From Capsicum annuum (taxonomy: Eukaryota > Streptophyta > Magnoliopsida > Solanales > Solanaceae), in the NCBI RefSeq assembly GCF_002878395.1, contig NC_061111.1:26530379-26594378 (forward strand): DNA of 64,000 bases, written 5' to 3'. Positions 1 through 12,700 of the stretch are shown here, piece by piece. Below the pieces are notes generated by a model that saw only the letters and a list, made by a program, of their open reading frames with translations, made no database searches and was not told the DNA's origin. The translations under genes were made by a program, and so were the position numbers. Each line of letters begins with the position of its first letter. Position 1 is the first letter of the stretch.

Positions 1-614
1 TATTATTTTTGGGCTCACGGATTTTCTATTTATGTGGTCAATCTCATATATTGGTGTATGATTAGAGGCTTCACTTATCCTAAGACTTCAGCTGGATGCT
101 AGTGATTTAAAATTATATCTTCTCTCGGGCTTTATTTTTTGCTCCATAAGAAGTTGGAACTCTAATACTCTGTAATTGTCTCTAGAAATATAATTACATG
201 GTAATAGATATTTCTAAAGTATGTTTTGCTTGAGAAGCATTACTCCTAATAGATATTTCTAAAGTAAGTTTTGCTTGAGAATCGCTACTCCTAAACTTAT
301 TTATTTCAATTGAAAGTCCACTTGTTCTTGTGAGCCTCCAGTTTCTCTTCCCTCTTTTTTCTGAGGTGAATTTAAGTTGTCTGTATCCAGTAGGTTTTCT
401 TGAGTACTGATTTATTAACAAATGTTAGTTATCTCTCTTAGATATGCATATCTTGTTGTAATCTGTATTGGCTGAAAGAACTATATGAAGTTATACATAT
501 CACTAAATGCCTTCATCAACCAACAAACACACATGCTCTTCTTTAATATTCTAATGCTGTCGTTCTCTGCGAATAGGATGATATGCTTCTAATTCCTATC
601 TTGTGATGTTTCAG
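1..614. other. VPS53 intron sequence, left part outside window
   Basis: No exon of VPS53 and no element could be recognised here. The stretch ends in the tttcag acceptor at 609-614. A near-repeat of about 50 bases (tagatatttctaaagtaagt) occurs twice near 205 and 250. Confidence 0.6.
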
Positions 615-739
615 GCTGTGAACCAGCTCTGTAGTCATTTTGAAGCCTATAGGGATATTCCTAAGATTACAGAACTTAGAGAAAAGTTTAAGAGCATCAA
701 ACAAGTCCTCAAGTCACATGTGTTCTCTGACTTCTCCAG
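615..739 (+). CDS. VPS53: VPS53 exon (1st in window)
   Basis: Follows a tttcag acceptor and ends at a gtgtgt donor. It encodes 41 codons starting [17 protein letters not shown] and leaves two bases (AG) of a Ser codon completed by the next exon 17.75 kb away. Continuation to VFSDFSSLGTGKE across the splice matches plant VPS53. Confidence 0.92.
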
Positions 740-3700
740 GTGTGTACTAGAAATTCTAGTAGTATTACTGTCGGACATGATTGGTAAATACTTAGAAAAG
801 AAAATATTGTACTCTATTGGCTGGCTTCAATTAGCTTTTCTTCATCCACCATGTTAGCTCATATGTACCTTTGTCTATTCAAGAATCAACATTCTGTTCG
901 TGTCTTCTCTTAAAAGTTGTGATAGTTTTTTCTGAATAAGAGCTCTTAGATATAAGAAAAGACAGAAGAAGATTTTTATTTTTGATTTCAAACACATTGA
1001 AATTGTTTCTAGGTTTTCTATTTAGCCCTCACTATGATAATGATTTGTTTGCTAAAGGTACCTCCTCTATATGCATGGGTGAGCTGCTTCTTGTGCCATA
1101 GGAAATATAGAATGATATTTAACTAACCACCATCTGGATTGCATTTGTTCCTAAGAGTGTTGCTATATAAGTCCAGCCAACATTGTTATACATAAATGAA
1201 ATTTCGCTCCTTTGTCAATAATAACTTACCATGTTTTCTTATGATTTTAAAATAATCCATCACTTCTACTACTATAATTCGTTGGTATAGGAGTTTGAAA
1301 GGTTAATCTCGAAAATTGTTAAAATTTTGGAAACATTAAAATTATAATAATTTCTTTAAATATTTCCATGTATACATTAAAATCCCAAACACAATTGTAA
1401 TTTAATTATTTTAACAATTATTGTTGAAACAATTTTTTACAACATCATTTGGTGGACTGTAAATTCACCTTTTTGGTACAATTTTTTTGGGTAACCGAAA
1501 GATTTCATTTAACCAAAAAGTGAGGATTACAGAACTACACTGGGCTGACCCTCTCCTTTCTCAGTAGCAACATGTTGCTAGTTTACAAATGGAACACAAG
1601 AAGCACCTATTATCAGTGAAAGCACTGTAAAACGAAGAGATATCCTACACAAAGGCTATGTAAAAGAATTAAGACTAAAGGCAAGCAGTCTTCCAAAGCC
1701 CAATTCTGCCTCCTCTGATATGAACATGAATAACAATCTCTCTACAAATCTTGTCTGCTTCAGATCTTCCTGTTATGCAAAAATTGAGCAGCTGCCGTTC
1801 TTCCTCTTAGCTATCCGGCACACCCAGTTCAATTCAGCAGTCTAGGCACCAATAGTTCTAGGGCAACCTAGCCACACTGTCAGCCTATTCCAAACAGTCA
1901 TTATAGCACAAGAGTCATAGAAAAGATGATCAAATGTTTCTCGGCTGTTGCACAAAATGCAGTCTGAGGGAACCACAATCCTAATTTTCAGCAATCTAGA
2001 AACTGTGGCTAGTCTATTCTGGACAGCTAACCATGAACTTAAAACTGGGGTGCAAATGTGTATGCAGCGCTACACTCTTCTGGGCCACCTTTGCATATTG
2101 AGGTATATGGAGCAAATAAGCCTTGTGTATTTCAAAGTAACCCTCACTATGCAAGCTGGCCAATCTAGTGTATAGATCACCCTGAAGTTGACCTTGATGC
2201 ATTAGCAGATCTCCAGTTTGCAATATTTTCCTCACCACCGAAGCAACAGACTTAGGTATAGCAGCTGATTCTAGAGGTCTGCTCTTGATACAATAATTAT
2301 TGATCCATTTGATCCACAAACAATCCTTTTTACAGCCCAAAGTTGCTTCATAACAATAACCTTATTCCATATAATCAAGTTCGGGATGTTGAGTCCACCT
2401 GTATCTTGAGTCTGGCAACAACAAATCCAGTGTATTCCCACCCAGTGGGGTCTGGGGAGGGTAGAATGTACGCTGTCCATAGTCCATACCATTACTTCCG
2501 AAGAAGTAGAGAAGCTGTTTCCCATAGACCCCCGGCTCAGTACCAAAAAGGCAGTAAACAAAGTCGTAATAAAGCAAGAAACAAGATGACTGATCTTTAT
2601 TAAAAGCAATGCCAAAAATAGAGTAGGGTGACTGATCCACTTCACATAAGTGGGGAAGTAAAAGAAAACTTACAAAACCATCTTCAGAGATGTCAATCGG
2701 CGGATAGTTGGTACGGTTCACCTGTGGAACCTGAGAAGAACATGAACAGAACCAGAAAGAATCAAACTTTTGTAGCTGGTAACCCAAACATATAACGGTA
2801 GAAACAGAAAGTGGTGAAAGAAACACTTCATTACATCACAATTGTGGGAGGAAGGAACAATATCTTCAAGTTTCTTTTCATTGAAAATGTCAATAGCCAC
2901 AAAGTGACATTTAGCATGTCCATGCTTGCCAGTTTTTGAAGTGGAGACTCAACATCCTTGCATGGACGTTTCCACAAGAAATAAGGCTTTCTTTGACACA
3001 ATAGCTGCACCTATCCACAAGAAAGATCTACAAATAGCATCTATCATCTTCATTATTTTCTTGGGGAGTATTAAAATTTGAGCTCAACAAGTTTGGACAC
3101 CAATCAACACAACTTTTAATTAACTGGGTCTTCCCATCATAGGATAGAAGTCTATCAGACCAGCAAGTAATCCTGGGCAAGCGTCGACTTATAATGAGTT
3201 TTTGGGATGGTAGAGGGACATCTAGATATTTAAAAGGAAGGTTGGCCTCAACATATCCCAGCTCCTTCAGTATCACTTGTTTCTCATCATCTACCAACCA
3301 CATCTATTGAACTCTTACCAGCATTAGCTTGCAAACCAACAACAGAGGAAAACTTCTGGAAAGTGGCCTGCAGCAACTGGATAGAAATAAGGTCAGCTCT
3401 ACATAACATGAGTAAGTCATCTGCAAAGCAAATATGTGTCACTCCTAGTTTCTTGCACCTAGTATGGAAGTTGAAACCCCCATTTACAGCAAGTTGAGTC
3501 ATCTCCCTTTGTAGGTACTGCAATAACAAAAAAGATAGGGTGACATGGGCTCACGCTGTCTTAGATCTCTTCTACTTGGGAATGTCTTGGACAGATCTCC
3601 ATTCAATGCCAAGGAGTAAGAGATAATTGTCACTCCATTATCCAAGAAATAAACTTGAAAGGAAATCCGAGTCAATCAATATACTCTATCTAACACCTCA

Positions 3701-6700
3701 AACTTTCAGGCAAAGATTTGAAACGTTCTAGGTACGTAGATAGACCCGAACCTGATGAATTTAGTTGTACCTAGGTATGAAGGTCAATCCTCAAGTGTAG
3801 GAGGTGTATTGGATGCGAATTAAGGCTGGAAGAAATCCATAGCACAAAGTTGAGTTGAAATGTCATTGAAAACTTGAAGCTGGTTGATATACAGCTTGAG
3901 GACAATTCCTACACCTGGTTTAAAGGGGATAACCTGGAGGTAGCCTCCAGGATCGATGGAATTTTGTTCGTAGAAGAGTGGGATGACAACTTCAACAATT
4001 TAAAACGGAAGACATTACTGAGGTTAAGGTCTGATCACTCCCCTATTGCCCTTCAAGGGTGAATGATGGAACAGAAACAAAAACTACTTCAAATTTTAAA
4101 ATTGGTGGTTAGGCACAGAAGGTTTCAATGACAAAATTAAGGGATGGTGGAGCTCTTTCAACTACTTTGGAAGACCTGTTGCGTCTTACCGCATACGCAA
4201 GTATACGTGGTCGTGCAAGTAATAAAGTGTCCCTTTCGAGCCGAATATCGATCCCGCAGGGACTTGTTTAGCAAGCAATCCAACTCTAGCGTCACTAATG
4301 AGATTAAATAAGTGCGATAACCAAAGGAGAGTTTGATTTTTGATAATCAACTTTAAACCAACTTAATTGAACTCTAAGTAATCATGTTCGAAGCGTCAAC
4401 CCTAGAAAGAGGGTTTTTAGCTACTTATAATCTACTTTACAATCACCAAATTAATGTAGTTCGTATAATAATTAAGTAATGAAAAGAAAAAAATTAAAAC
4501 CCTATTTGGAGCCTTCCTCGTGTGTTTGTTCTCTCTCAAGTCATCCTAAGTATGATCCACAAAATAAAACAAGTGTCCTATTTATAGAAGAAGGGTAAAA
4601 GCTGTCGAAAACACCTTTCCGTGCCATGCCCTTATCGCGTTGCTCAAGGGGCATGGCAAGCCCTTGTCGTGGATCAGCGCTGTTTTGTGCCATTCAATTT
4701 TTGGCCAGCTCCGTGCCACGCCCTTATCGCGTGGCTCAGCTTCCGTGGCACGGAGCTATGTTTCAAACTCTAATTTCCCAATATGGTGTAGTCTCTTCAC
4801 TTTGCTTCGTGTCCCATGCTTTGTAGATGCCTTTCCAACTTTCTTTAAGCTCTTCTTGCTTCCTGATAGTGATCCTAGCACCTTAAATAATCCACAAGCT
4901 CGGCATTGACATCCACATCAAGCTCAATCCTTGCAAAAGTTTAGTCCTGAAACACTAATCATATCCATTAGTTCACGGACACAAGTTAAGCTCAATCAAA
5001 TGACTATATATGCAATGTAGCTCACTAAATAGACAAAAGGATGGGAAATAATTAACATTTGAATGTATAAATACACCCAAAATCACCACCCCATACTTAG
5101 AGTCTTGTTCGTCCTCGAACAACTCTTTACACTACACACAATCAAGGTAGACTCGAACATTACTACCTGAACTTAGTCATTCGAGCTAGAACTACAATGA
5201 CTACATGAATAGCAAGTTCTACGTTAGGCATGTCATATTACTATTACTTTAGGACTTCTTAGCCTTAAGAATTGACCCTGCTAAGTTGGCAAACTCTTGC
5301 ATATTACTCGGCCAAGAGATCATACAAGTCACCTTTCTATCATTAAACATGCGCCCTCACCACAAGAGGGTCACCCATATTCACTCAATACTATGCAATT
5401 TATTACAAGAATGGGTTTAAGAATCAAATTTCTCTCACTCTCACAAAGAATTCACATGTCACATAAGATGAACCATAAGCTTGCCCTTAGTGTAATACTC
5501 CACTAATATTAGAATATCAAAGCTCAAGATCAAGTAGGACTTTAAGGGTTGTAATGTGTAAGGGACGAGTAGGAACTATTCTGGCCAGTAATAGTGTGAT
5601 AGAAACTAGGGTGCAGAAGAGATAGAGAATGAAATTTTACTGGTTAAACCAAGTGCAAGGATCTTAAACACTATATTAACCAATAACCAAGTCTGGAGTG
5701 GACAAATCTCCAAATACAAAGACAATAATAATATTTTTCTTCCTGTCCAGAATTCTTCTACATACATCTATTTAAACTAAAACACAAAGATAACTCCTAA
5801 CACAGACATTTACAGTTAGTAACTTCTATAATACTAACTGTTGCTAATATAGTTTATCTTATTTGAAACCAAGAAACTAATATGGATTATCTCCACATGC
5901 TAAAGGAACAGTCATATCAGTGCATCCCCCTGAAAAGTCGCCTTGTCCTTAAGGCGAAAAGAAGGAAACCGCGCAACTAACAGTTCATAATTTTTCCATC
6001 TTGCTTCTTCATTTAATAGTAGTTCTGGTGGCTGTGAAGGTAATTTAGAAGAAAGGGTTGTTTGGAAAGATGCTATTGCATGTGTTTTCTAAGCAACACC
6101 TTGCAATTTATAAGTTTTTCCATTCCATTGGAAGATCAGAAACTTTTCGTTCCAATTGGCTTGTATCGTGTTCAAAGATGCTAGCCATTGTATACCCAAC
6201 ACCATGTCTGCCCCACCAAAGGCAAAAGGGAAGAAATCGTGCTTTATAACCAAGTTTGAAACTTCCACTGATAGGTCCTTATAAACTTTGTTGCATTTAA
6301 TAATTTCACGAATTCCTATCTGGACACCAAAGGTAGGGATATAGTGGACTGCCAACCTAAGTTCCATGACAATTTCTTCTACAACAAAATTATGTGTGGA
6401 ACCACTGTCCACCAACATCAGTACTTTACGTCCGCAAAGAGTGCCTTGAAGTTTTAAAGATGAAGCAGATTCTTTGCCCAGAAGTGCATGAAATGAGATT
6501 TCTGCCAAATTAGTTAGGGATATGTCTTTATTCCAGTTATCTTCAACACTTTGCACATTGTCCTTCTCTTCCATTAACTCCAAATGTGCAAAAGTTCTAG
6601 CTTTGCAGCGATGACCAGGGGCAAACTTGTCTCCACAACAGTAACATAGGCCATTTTCTTGATGAATTTGTTGTTCAGAATTTAGTGGGCAAACATTTGG

Positions 6701-9700
6701 AAGCGATGGTTGTTGAAAAGAGTGTGTAACTGGTTGCCGGGACGATTGAAAATTAAATGATTCTTGAGCCGTTGGAGAGAAAGTCCTAATTAATGAAGGT
6801 CATGATTCAAAAGGCAAGTGGTTGCGTTACTGGACCGATTTGGTCCATGTTTTCCCTCATATTCTAAAGCCAGACTCATTACTTTATACACAGATCGAGG
6901 CTTGTGAATTCTAACGTCCACACTAAGGTCTTCTTTGAGCCCACTAAGGAAAACTCCAAGCAAACAATGTATCAGTGTTCTGGCCAATTTTGCACACGCG
7001 CTACCCATTTTGCAAATTTTTGCCTGTACTCAAACACCGATCCAGTCTGTTGGATGTCACATAGATGCTCATCTGGATTTTGTAACTTAGCGGGTCCATA
7101 ATTTTCTTACATAACTTTAACCAATTCTTCCCAGTAATAAATGGTCCTTTCACTAGTGGTCCAAGCAAAAAGATCCAATGCATCTCCTTCCAAAGACATT
7201 GAAGCCACATTAACCTTGCAATCATGAGGTGTTTGATAAATTTGAAAATACTTTTCTGCTTTCAGAATCCAACCTCTAGGATCTTCCCCCTTTTACTTTG
7301 GAAATTCCATTTTTGTGTACGAACGTCTATACGTTTCTGGATACCTCCAAGTACTATCATCTTCGCCTTCTTCCAGTAAAACTTTCGATTTTCCTCATTG
7401 ATTCTGACAGTTTTGTGCTTTTAATGCAGCCATATTAGCAGCCAAAGCCCCCACGACTTTCGATTTTGCTGCTATAGTGGTCAGTTATTGGCCAATATAA
7501 TCAGGAGTCGACATGATAGGTTCGCTATCGGAAGCGTTAGCCCGTGTGTTAACCATGACAAATCTTATTGCTTTGATACCAATGATAGAAACTAGGGGTG
7601 CAGGAGAGATACAAAATGAAATTTTACTGGTTAAATAAAGTGCAAGGATCTTAAACACTATATTAACCAATAACCATGTCCGTATGGAGTGGACAAATCT
7701 CCAAATAGAAAGACAAAAATAATATTTTTCTTCCTGTCCAGAATTCTTCTACATACATCTTCTTAAACTAAAACACAAAGATAACTCCTAACACAGATAG
7801 ACGGTTACAGTTACTGCTGTAGATAACTACTGGTAACTTCTGTAATACTAACTGCTGCTAATATAGTTTATCTTATTTGAAACCAAGAAACTAATATGGA
7901 TTATCTTTGCATGCTAAAGGAGCAGTCCTATAAATATCTTCCCTAAGCGCTTTAATACATCACACTTTACGTCAAGCTCATCTCCAACCACACTATTTCC
8001 CACCATTTCTATCTTCCTACCTCTCTTTTGTTTTGCCCTATCTCTTTATGGTAATTCACACATCTTTCGTAGGAAATATTTGCTATCATCGCATGGTTCA
8101 CTTTTGATTAATTTTTTCTTTTCATTACATTACTCCCAACCACAACACAAAATCTTTTTCAATTTACCAATAGCTTCTATTTCTTGGGCTTCACTATAGG
8201 ATTTTTCCCTTTTCAATTATACACTTCTTAACATCTCAATCTTTCAACTAAAACGCTTAGGAGTTTTGGATCAAATTACGGCCAGTTAAAGAAAAAGGAA
8301 TAAGCTACATATAAGGCTACCAAATAATAGGCTAAAGGCTCAACGTTGCTAACTAGGATCATGCAAAAAGGGTAGATAAAGCAGGTGTAAAACATGTCTG
8401 TCAAAGAAATGCCTATATCATCTCCTAACCTCAACATTCTTTATTTCTCTTTGCACACACACTAGGAAAGTTCTCGACATCAATATTCAAGAAGGAATGT
8501 AACAAAAACCTTACTCTCACATAGCTAATGCTTAAATCAAGAAGGATCTCTTTAGACTCTCAACCAAGCAATAACAAGAATTCAAATCAAGCTCATATCA
8601 CACAAGAGTCACATAAAAGAGCCTAGGTGTCTCAAAGAAGTCATTCAACTCATCACATATCATGCCACATACAAAACCAACTTGCATCAAGTAATCATGT
8701 ATAACACCCAATAAGAGCATCTCTATTTATTTCTAATAACAAAAATTTTAAAATTACTCATAAAAATCAAAAAGGATACTAGGTTCGAAGGGCTTCTCAT
8801 AGGAAAAGAACCGAAAAGAAAAATTGAGGGGTGGGTGAAGTGTGCTTCTACTAGACAGACAATGCATCAAACACTAAAAACTAAAAATAAACAAAGAAAA
8901 AATCTTTTTGTAGTTTCTTTTAAATTTAGTCAAAAACTCAAAAATAAATCAAAATGAAAATCATATAGCAACACTTCTCCCTAGCCAATTGGAAGACTCC
9001 CTACCCCACACTTTAAATTATACTTTGTCCCAAAAATATAAATTAAAAATAAGGATAGATATACTTCTTAAGGTCTTTAGGCATAACTAGTAGAATTATG
9101 ATTATCAAAGAGGTCCGGAGGACCCAACACTCAGTTTTTGCCAGGCTCCTTAGCTAAGATCTTCGGTACTCAGACTTTTCTTCAACCTGTCAACACAAAA
9201 CAGAACCAAAACCAAAGGTGATACAAAAAAAAAACTAGAAAATAAAGTAACTACCTTAACTTGGGTTGCCTCCCAAGCAGCGCCTGATTTATTGTTGCGA
9301 CACGACTAAGCTCACAACTTCTAACCGCAGTCTCTCATCCTTTTTCTCCTATTCGGAACACATCTTCTTATTCTTTTCTGACCTCTTAAGTGCTTACTCT
9401 CGTGGTCTGCAACTCTTTCTACACTTACATTTTCAGGCTCCCTTTGAAGGTTTGCAATTTTAAGCTTAATTGTTGACTTGGGCAACTCCATGAGAGAGTC
9501 CGAAGAGGTAATTGGAGGTTTACACTCCACCCCACTCTCATCCACTTCCATAGCTGTGATCATGCACAAATCTTTGTAGTGTGAAGGTGTATTGAGTGCT
9601 TTGTACATTTCGAAGACTAATATTCAATCTCCTTTTAAGAGCACATTCTCTCACATCTATCAATGCTCCTCCAATAGCCAAGAATGGATGTCGTAATTTG

Positions 9701-12700
9701 ATTGGCACCCTGTCATCTGCATCATAATCAAGAACAATAAAGTCAGCAAGAATAATGAATTTACCAACCTTAATGAGAACATCCTCTATAATTCCTTCGG
9801 GAACCACTCTTGTTCTGTTTGCCATTTGGAGCATGACTGAACAGGGCCTTGATTTTCCCAAACCAAGAGTATTAAATACTGATAGGGACATTAAGTTGAT
9901 GCTTGCCGTTAAATCACTCAAAGCATGAACCATATCACTTTTACCAATTTGTATGGGGAGGGTGAAACTACCAGGATCCTTGAGCTTTTTGGGCATCTTG
10001 CTTATCACCACAGAGCTTCACTCTTTAGTAAGTGCTACCATCTTAATGTCACCAAGCTTCGTCTTGTTTGTCACCACATCTTTTAAGTACTTAGCATACT
10101 TAGACATTCCCTGTGAAACATCTAATAACAAAGGAAGGTTAATGTGATGTTCTCTGAACGTGTCAAAGAACTTATTAAAACAAGCGTCTTCTTTGGCCTT
10201 TTTAAGCTTCTGAGGGAATGGTGGTGGCGGTCTCTCTTGTGATTGCTCAGCTGCCTTTGGTTTTGGGTACTAAGACTTCTCCAAATTTTCAGCTTCTTTG
10301 GCTGCCACTTGCTTCTTACTAGCTTACTGTGGGACCAACTCTGCTTGTACCTTATGATTTTTCTTTGGAAGTTTGTCAATTAGATCTCTACCACTCCTCA
10401 AGGTGATTGCTATCACTTGCTTTGGATTTTCTGTATCACTATGCAAACCCCCTTGAGGTCTTGTGTCTTTGCTTGAGCTAACTGGCCAACTGTGTCTTTA
10501 AATTTTTCTTAGCTAGTTGTTTTTTTTTTTTTTTTAATTTCGGCAGCCATTTGTTCTTGGTTGGCCAAGATCTTTTTCAAAGTCTCTTCTATATTGCTGG
10601 CTTGAGCATTGTTCTGAATACCTTGTTGTTGCTGAAATTATTGAGGTTGAGCCTGACTGTTGCCCCATGAGTAACTGGGCTGACTCTACCAATTATGGTT
10701 GTAGGTATTACGATAGTTTTGATTTCCCTTTTGTGCATTGCCTACAAAGTTCACTGAGTTCGGAGTTGCTTCGCATAAGTCTGCAAAGTTACCATTACCT
10801 CCATAAATTTCACCCCAAGTCTGGCCCTGCTGAATTGCATTAACTTTGGCTTGAGGTTGATTTACACTCAACTTGTTGAACTGCGTCATCATTTGGTTCT
10901 GAAAGGCAGCCAATTATGTAGTGAAGGGTGTGATAGTGTCGACCTCAATCATACATGCAGGCTTTTTTACCACACTTCTAGATACATCACCGTGCCATTC
11001 AGATTACCTTATGTAATTCGGTTAAGGAAAGTGTTTAACTCATCATAAGTTTTCTCCAACACCTGACCACCTGCAGCTGAATCTAGCAAAATTTTTGTGT
11101 TATGGTTAACTCCTTCAGCAAAAGTATGAGCTAATACCTTGTTGATCTGTTGGTGATACGGACAATCCCTTAGAAAAGAGTTAGAATCTCTCCCATGCAT
11201 GATAGAGATTCTCATCTGGCTTTTGTTTGAAACTCAGAATCTCACTCCTCAACCTTGTAGTCGGATGAGGTATTTTCTATGCCAAGTCGTCCCAAGTTGT
11301 GATTGAGTTTGAAGGTTTTGGCTTCAACCATATCTACGCTTCCCCCAATAATGAGAATGAGAAGAGTGTGAGCCTCGCGTAGTCTGTGGAGACTCCTGCG
11401 GAAATAAAAGTGTCATTGATCTCCGAGAAATTTTGTAAGTGGACCTGTGGGTCCTCATGTGACCAGCCTGTGAACTGCCCACTACTGTGCAGCAATTGCA
11501 CCATGTTTTGCTTGAGCTTAAATCGACCTTCTGCAGCCAGTCTGTGGATGCTGGTAACATTAGTTGTGAGTGGGATTGCCACTTCGCGCACTATCTTGCG
11601 GGCTAGTTGTTCATTACCCATGACTGCAGGAATGGCTTCGCCCTGTTGAACTTACGGGATGGGATAGAAAAGTGTTGCTTCTCTCTGCAATTGGTTCAAG
11701 TGTCGCTCAGGTTTGGGATCTGGTTCAACCAAATCCCTTTCCCTTGCCAACTTACTTGAGATTTAAACCTGTACCTGCAAATTTAGAAGCTAAGACCAAG
11801 TCGTCAACACTTATCAAACTGAGTAGTAAAACTAAAAATCAGAGAGTTGCTAATCTTTCAAGTCCTCGGCAACAACGTCAAAAACTTGTTGCGTCCTACC
11901 GCAAACGCAAGTCTACGTGGTCGTGCAAGTAATAAAGTGTCCCTTTCGAGCCAAATATCGACCCCACAGGATTTGGTGTTTAGCAAGCAATTTAACTCTA
12001 GCGTTACTAATAAGATTAAATAAGTGCGAGTTATAACCAAAGGAGAGTTTGAGTTTTGAGGATTTAAAACGTAACAATAAACAATAACGAGAATATAAAG
12101 TGTTTGAAACAATATTAAGGAGGAATCCATGGTTGAGGCAATTTGAACAATCCTACAAAGCTATACAATTTTGTTGGTCAAGTTAACTATCTTAGTTGTT
12201 GATTCACGGGGTTAATAACATGATTATGGTCTTTTGAGCCTCTAATCGTCTATCTAAATTAACCCCACTACTACATCGTTAAGCGGTAGAGACGGAGCCA
12301 GCCCTCTTTAGGGGGTTCGTCCGAACCCCTTTCGACGGAAAAATATACCATTTATATGATTAAAATTATTTTTTATGTGGTTATAGTAGGTGTTGAACCC
12401 CCTTCGAAATAGTTTTATTTGAATATTAAATTCCCTTACTTGAAATTCTGGCTCAGCCTCTGTAATGAGCGATGATGTGAGAACTAATTCAATCGCATTT
12501 GTATGACATTCCGTGTTCGAGCCAAATGGGGCGAATTAGGTATATTCCTATCCTAATCGCGATTCCTATCTTTAATTCATTCAATAAACAAGATATGTTC
12601 CATGTTCGAATCTAATGTTCCTCCTTCCGGGCTCACAATAGAAATATAGGTGTATTCTAAAGGTCGCAAATCAATAGAATAGTAATTGCAAGAATGTATG

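Larger units (their letters stand above)
1485..3690 (-). mobile_element. 5'-truncated L1-type LINE remnant (RT to 3' end), interrupted
   Basis: Read on the minus strand the order is that of a plant L1 ORF2. Around 3680-3540 are RT motifs before [12 protein letters not shown], then CFADDLLML near 3420 (a variant of the Y/F-x-DD box), then YLDVPLPS near 3240. After an interruption, [14 protein letters not shown] and [12 protein letters not shown] follow at about 2410-2290. A reverse-transcriptase zinc-binding end ([17 protein letters not shown] near 1950-1900) completes it. Several stops and frameshifts show it is dead. Between GGLNIPNL and the upstream part sits a 0.55-kb insert made of a SINE and an eIF5A fragment (2404-2965). 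The 3' end is near 1485. Confidence 0.8.
5597..7932 (-). mobile_element. small gag-protease-only Ty3/gypsy element nested in the Athila-like element
   Basis: Two matching repeats of about 325-350 bp (5597-5919 and 7583-7932) flank a 1.66-kb interior. The interior carries a tRNA-iMet primer site, gag, a CCHC knuckle and a retropepsin, but no RT, RNase H or integrase. A polypurine run (minus-strand agggggatgcac) touches the left LTR. I could not find a target duplication: the base runs next to the two ends differ. Confidence 0.8.

Noticed and set aside
2362..2826. 154-codon minus-strand frame as a single gene
   Set aside because: It is a chance fusion of an eIF5A exon, intron, SINE and LINE sequence; only pieces carry meaning.
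3690..3840. Twin-priming inversion explaining the head-to-head LINE halves
   Set aside because: Both LINE pieces carry their own RT region and 3' end, so they are two insertions rather than one inverted copy.
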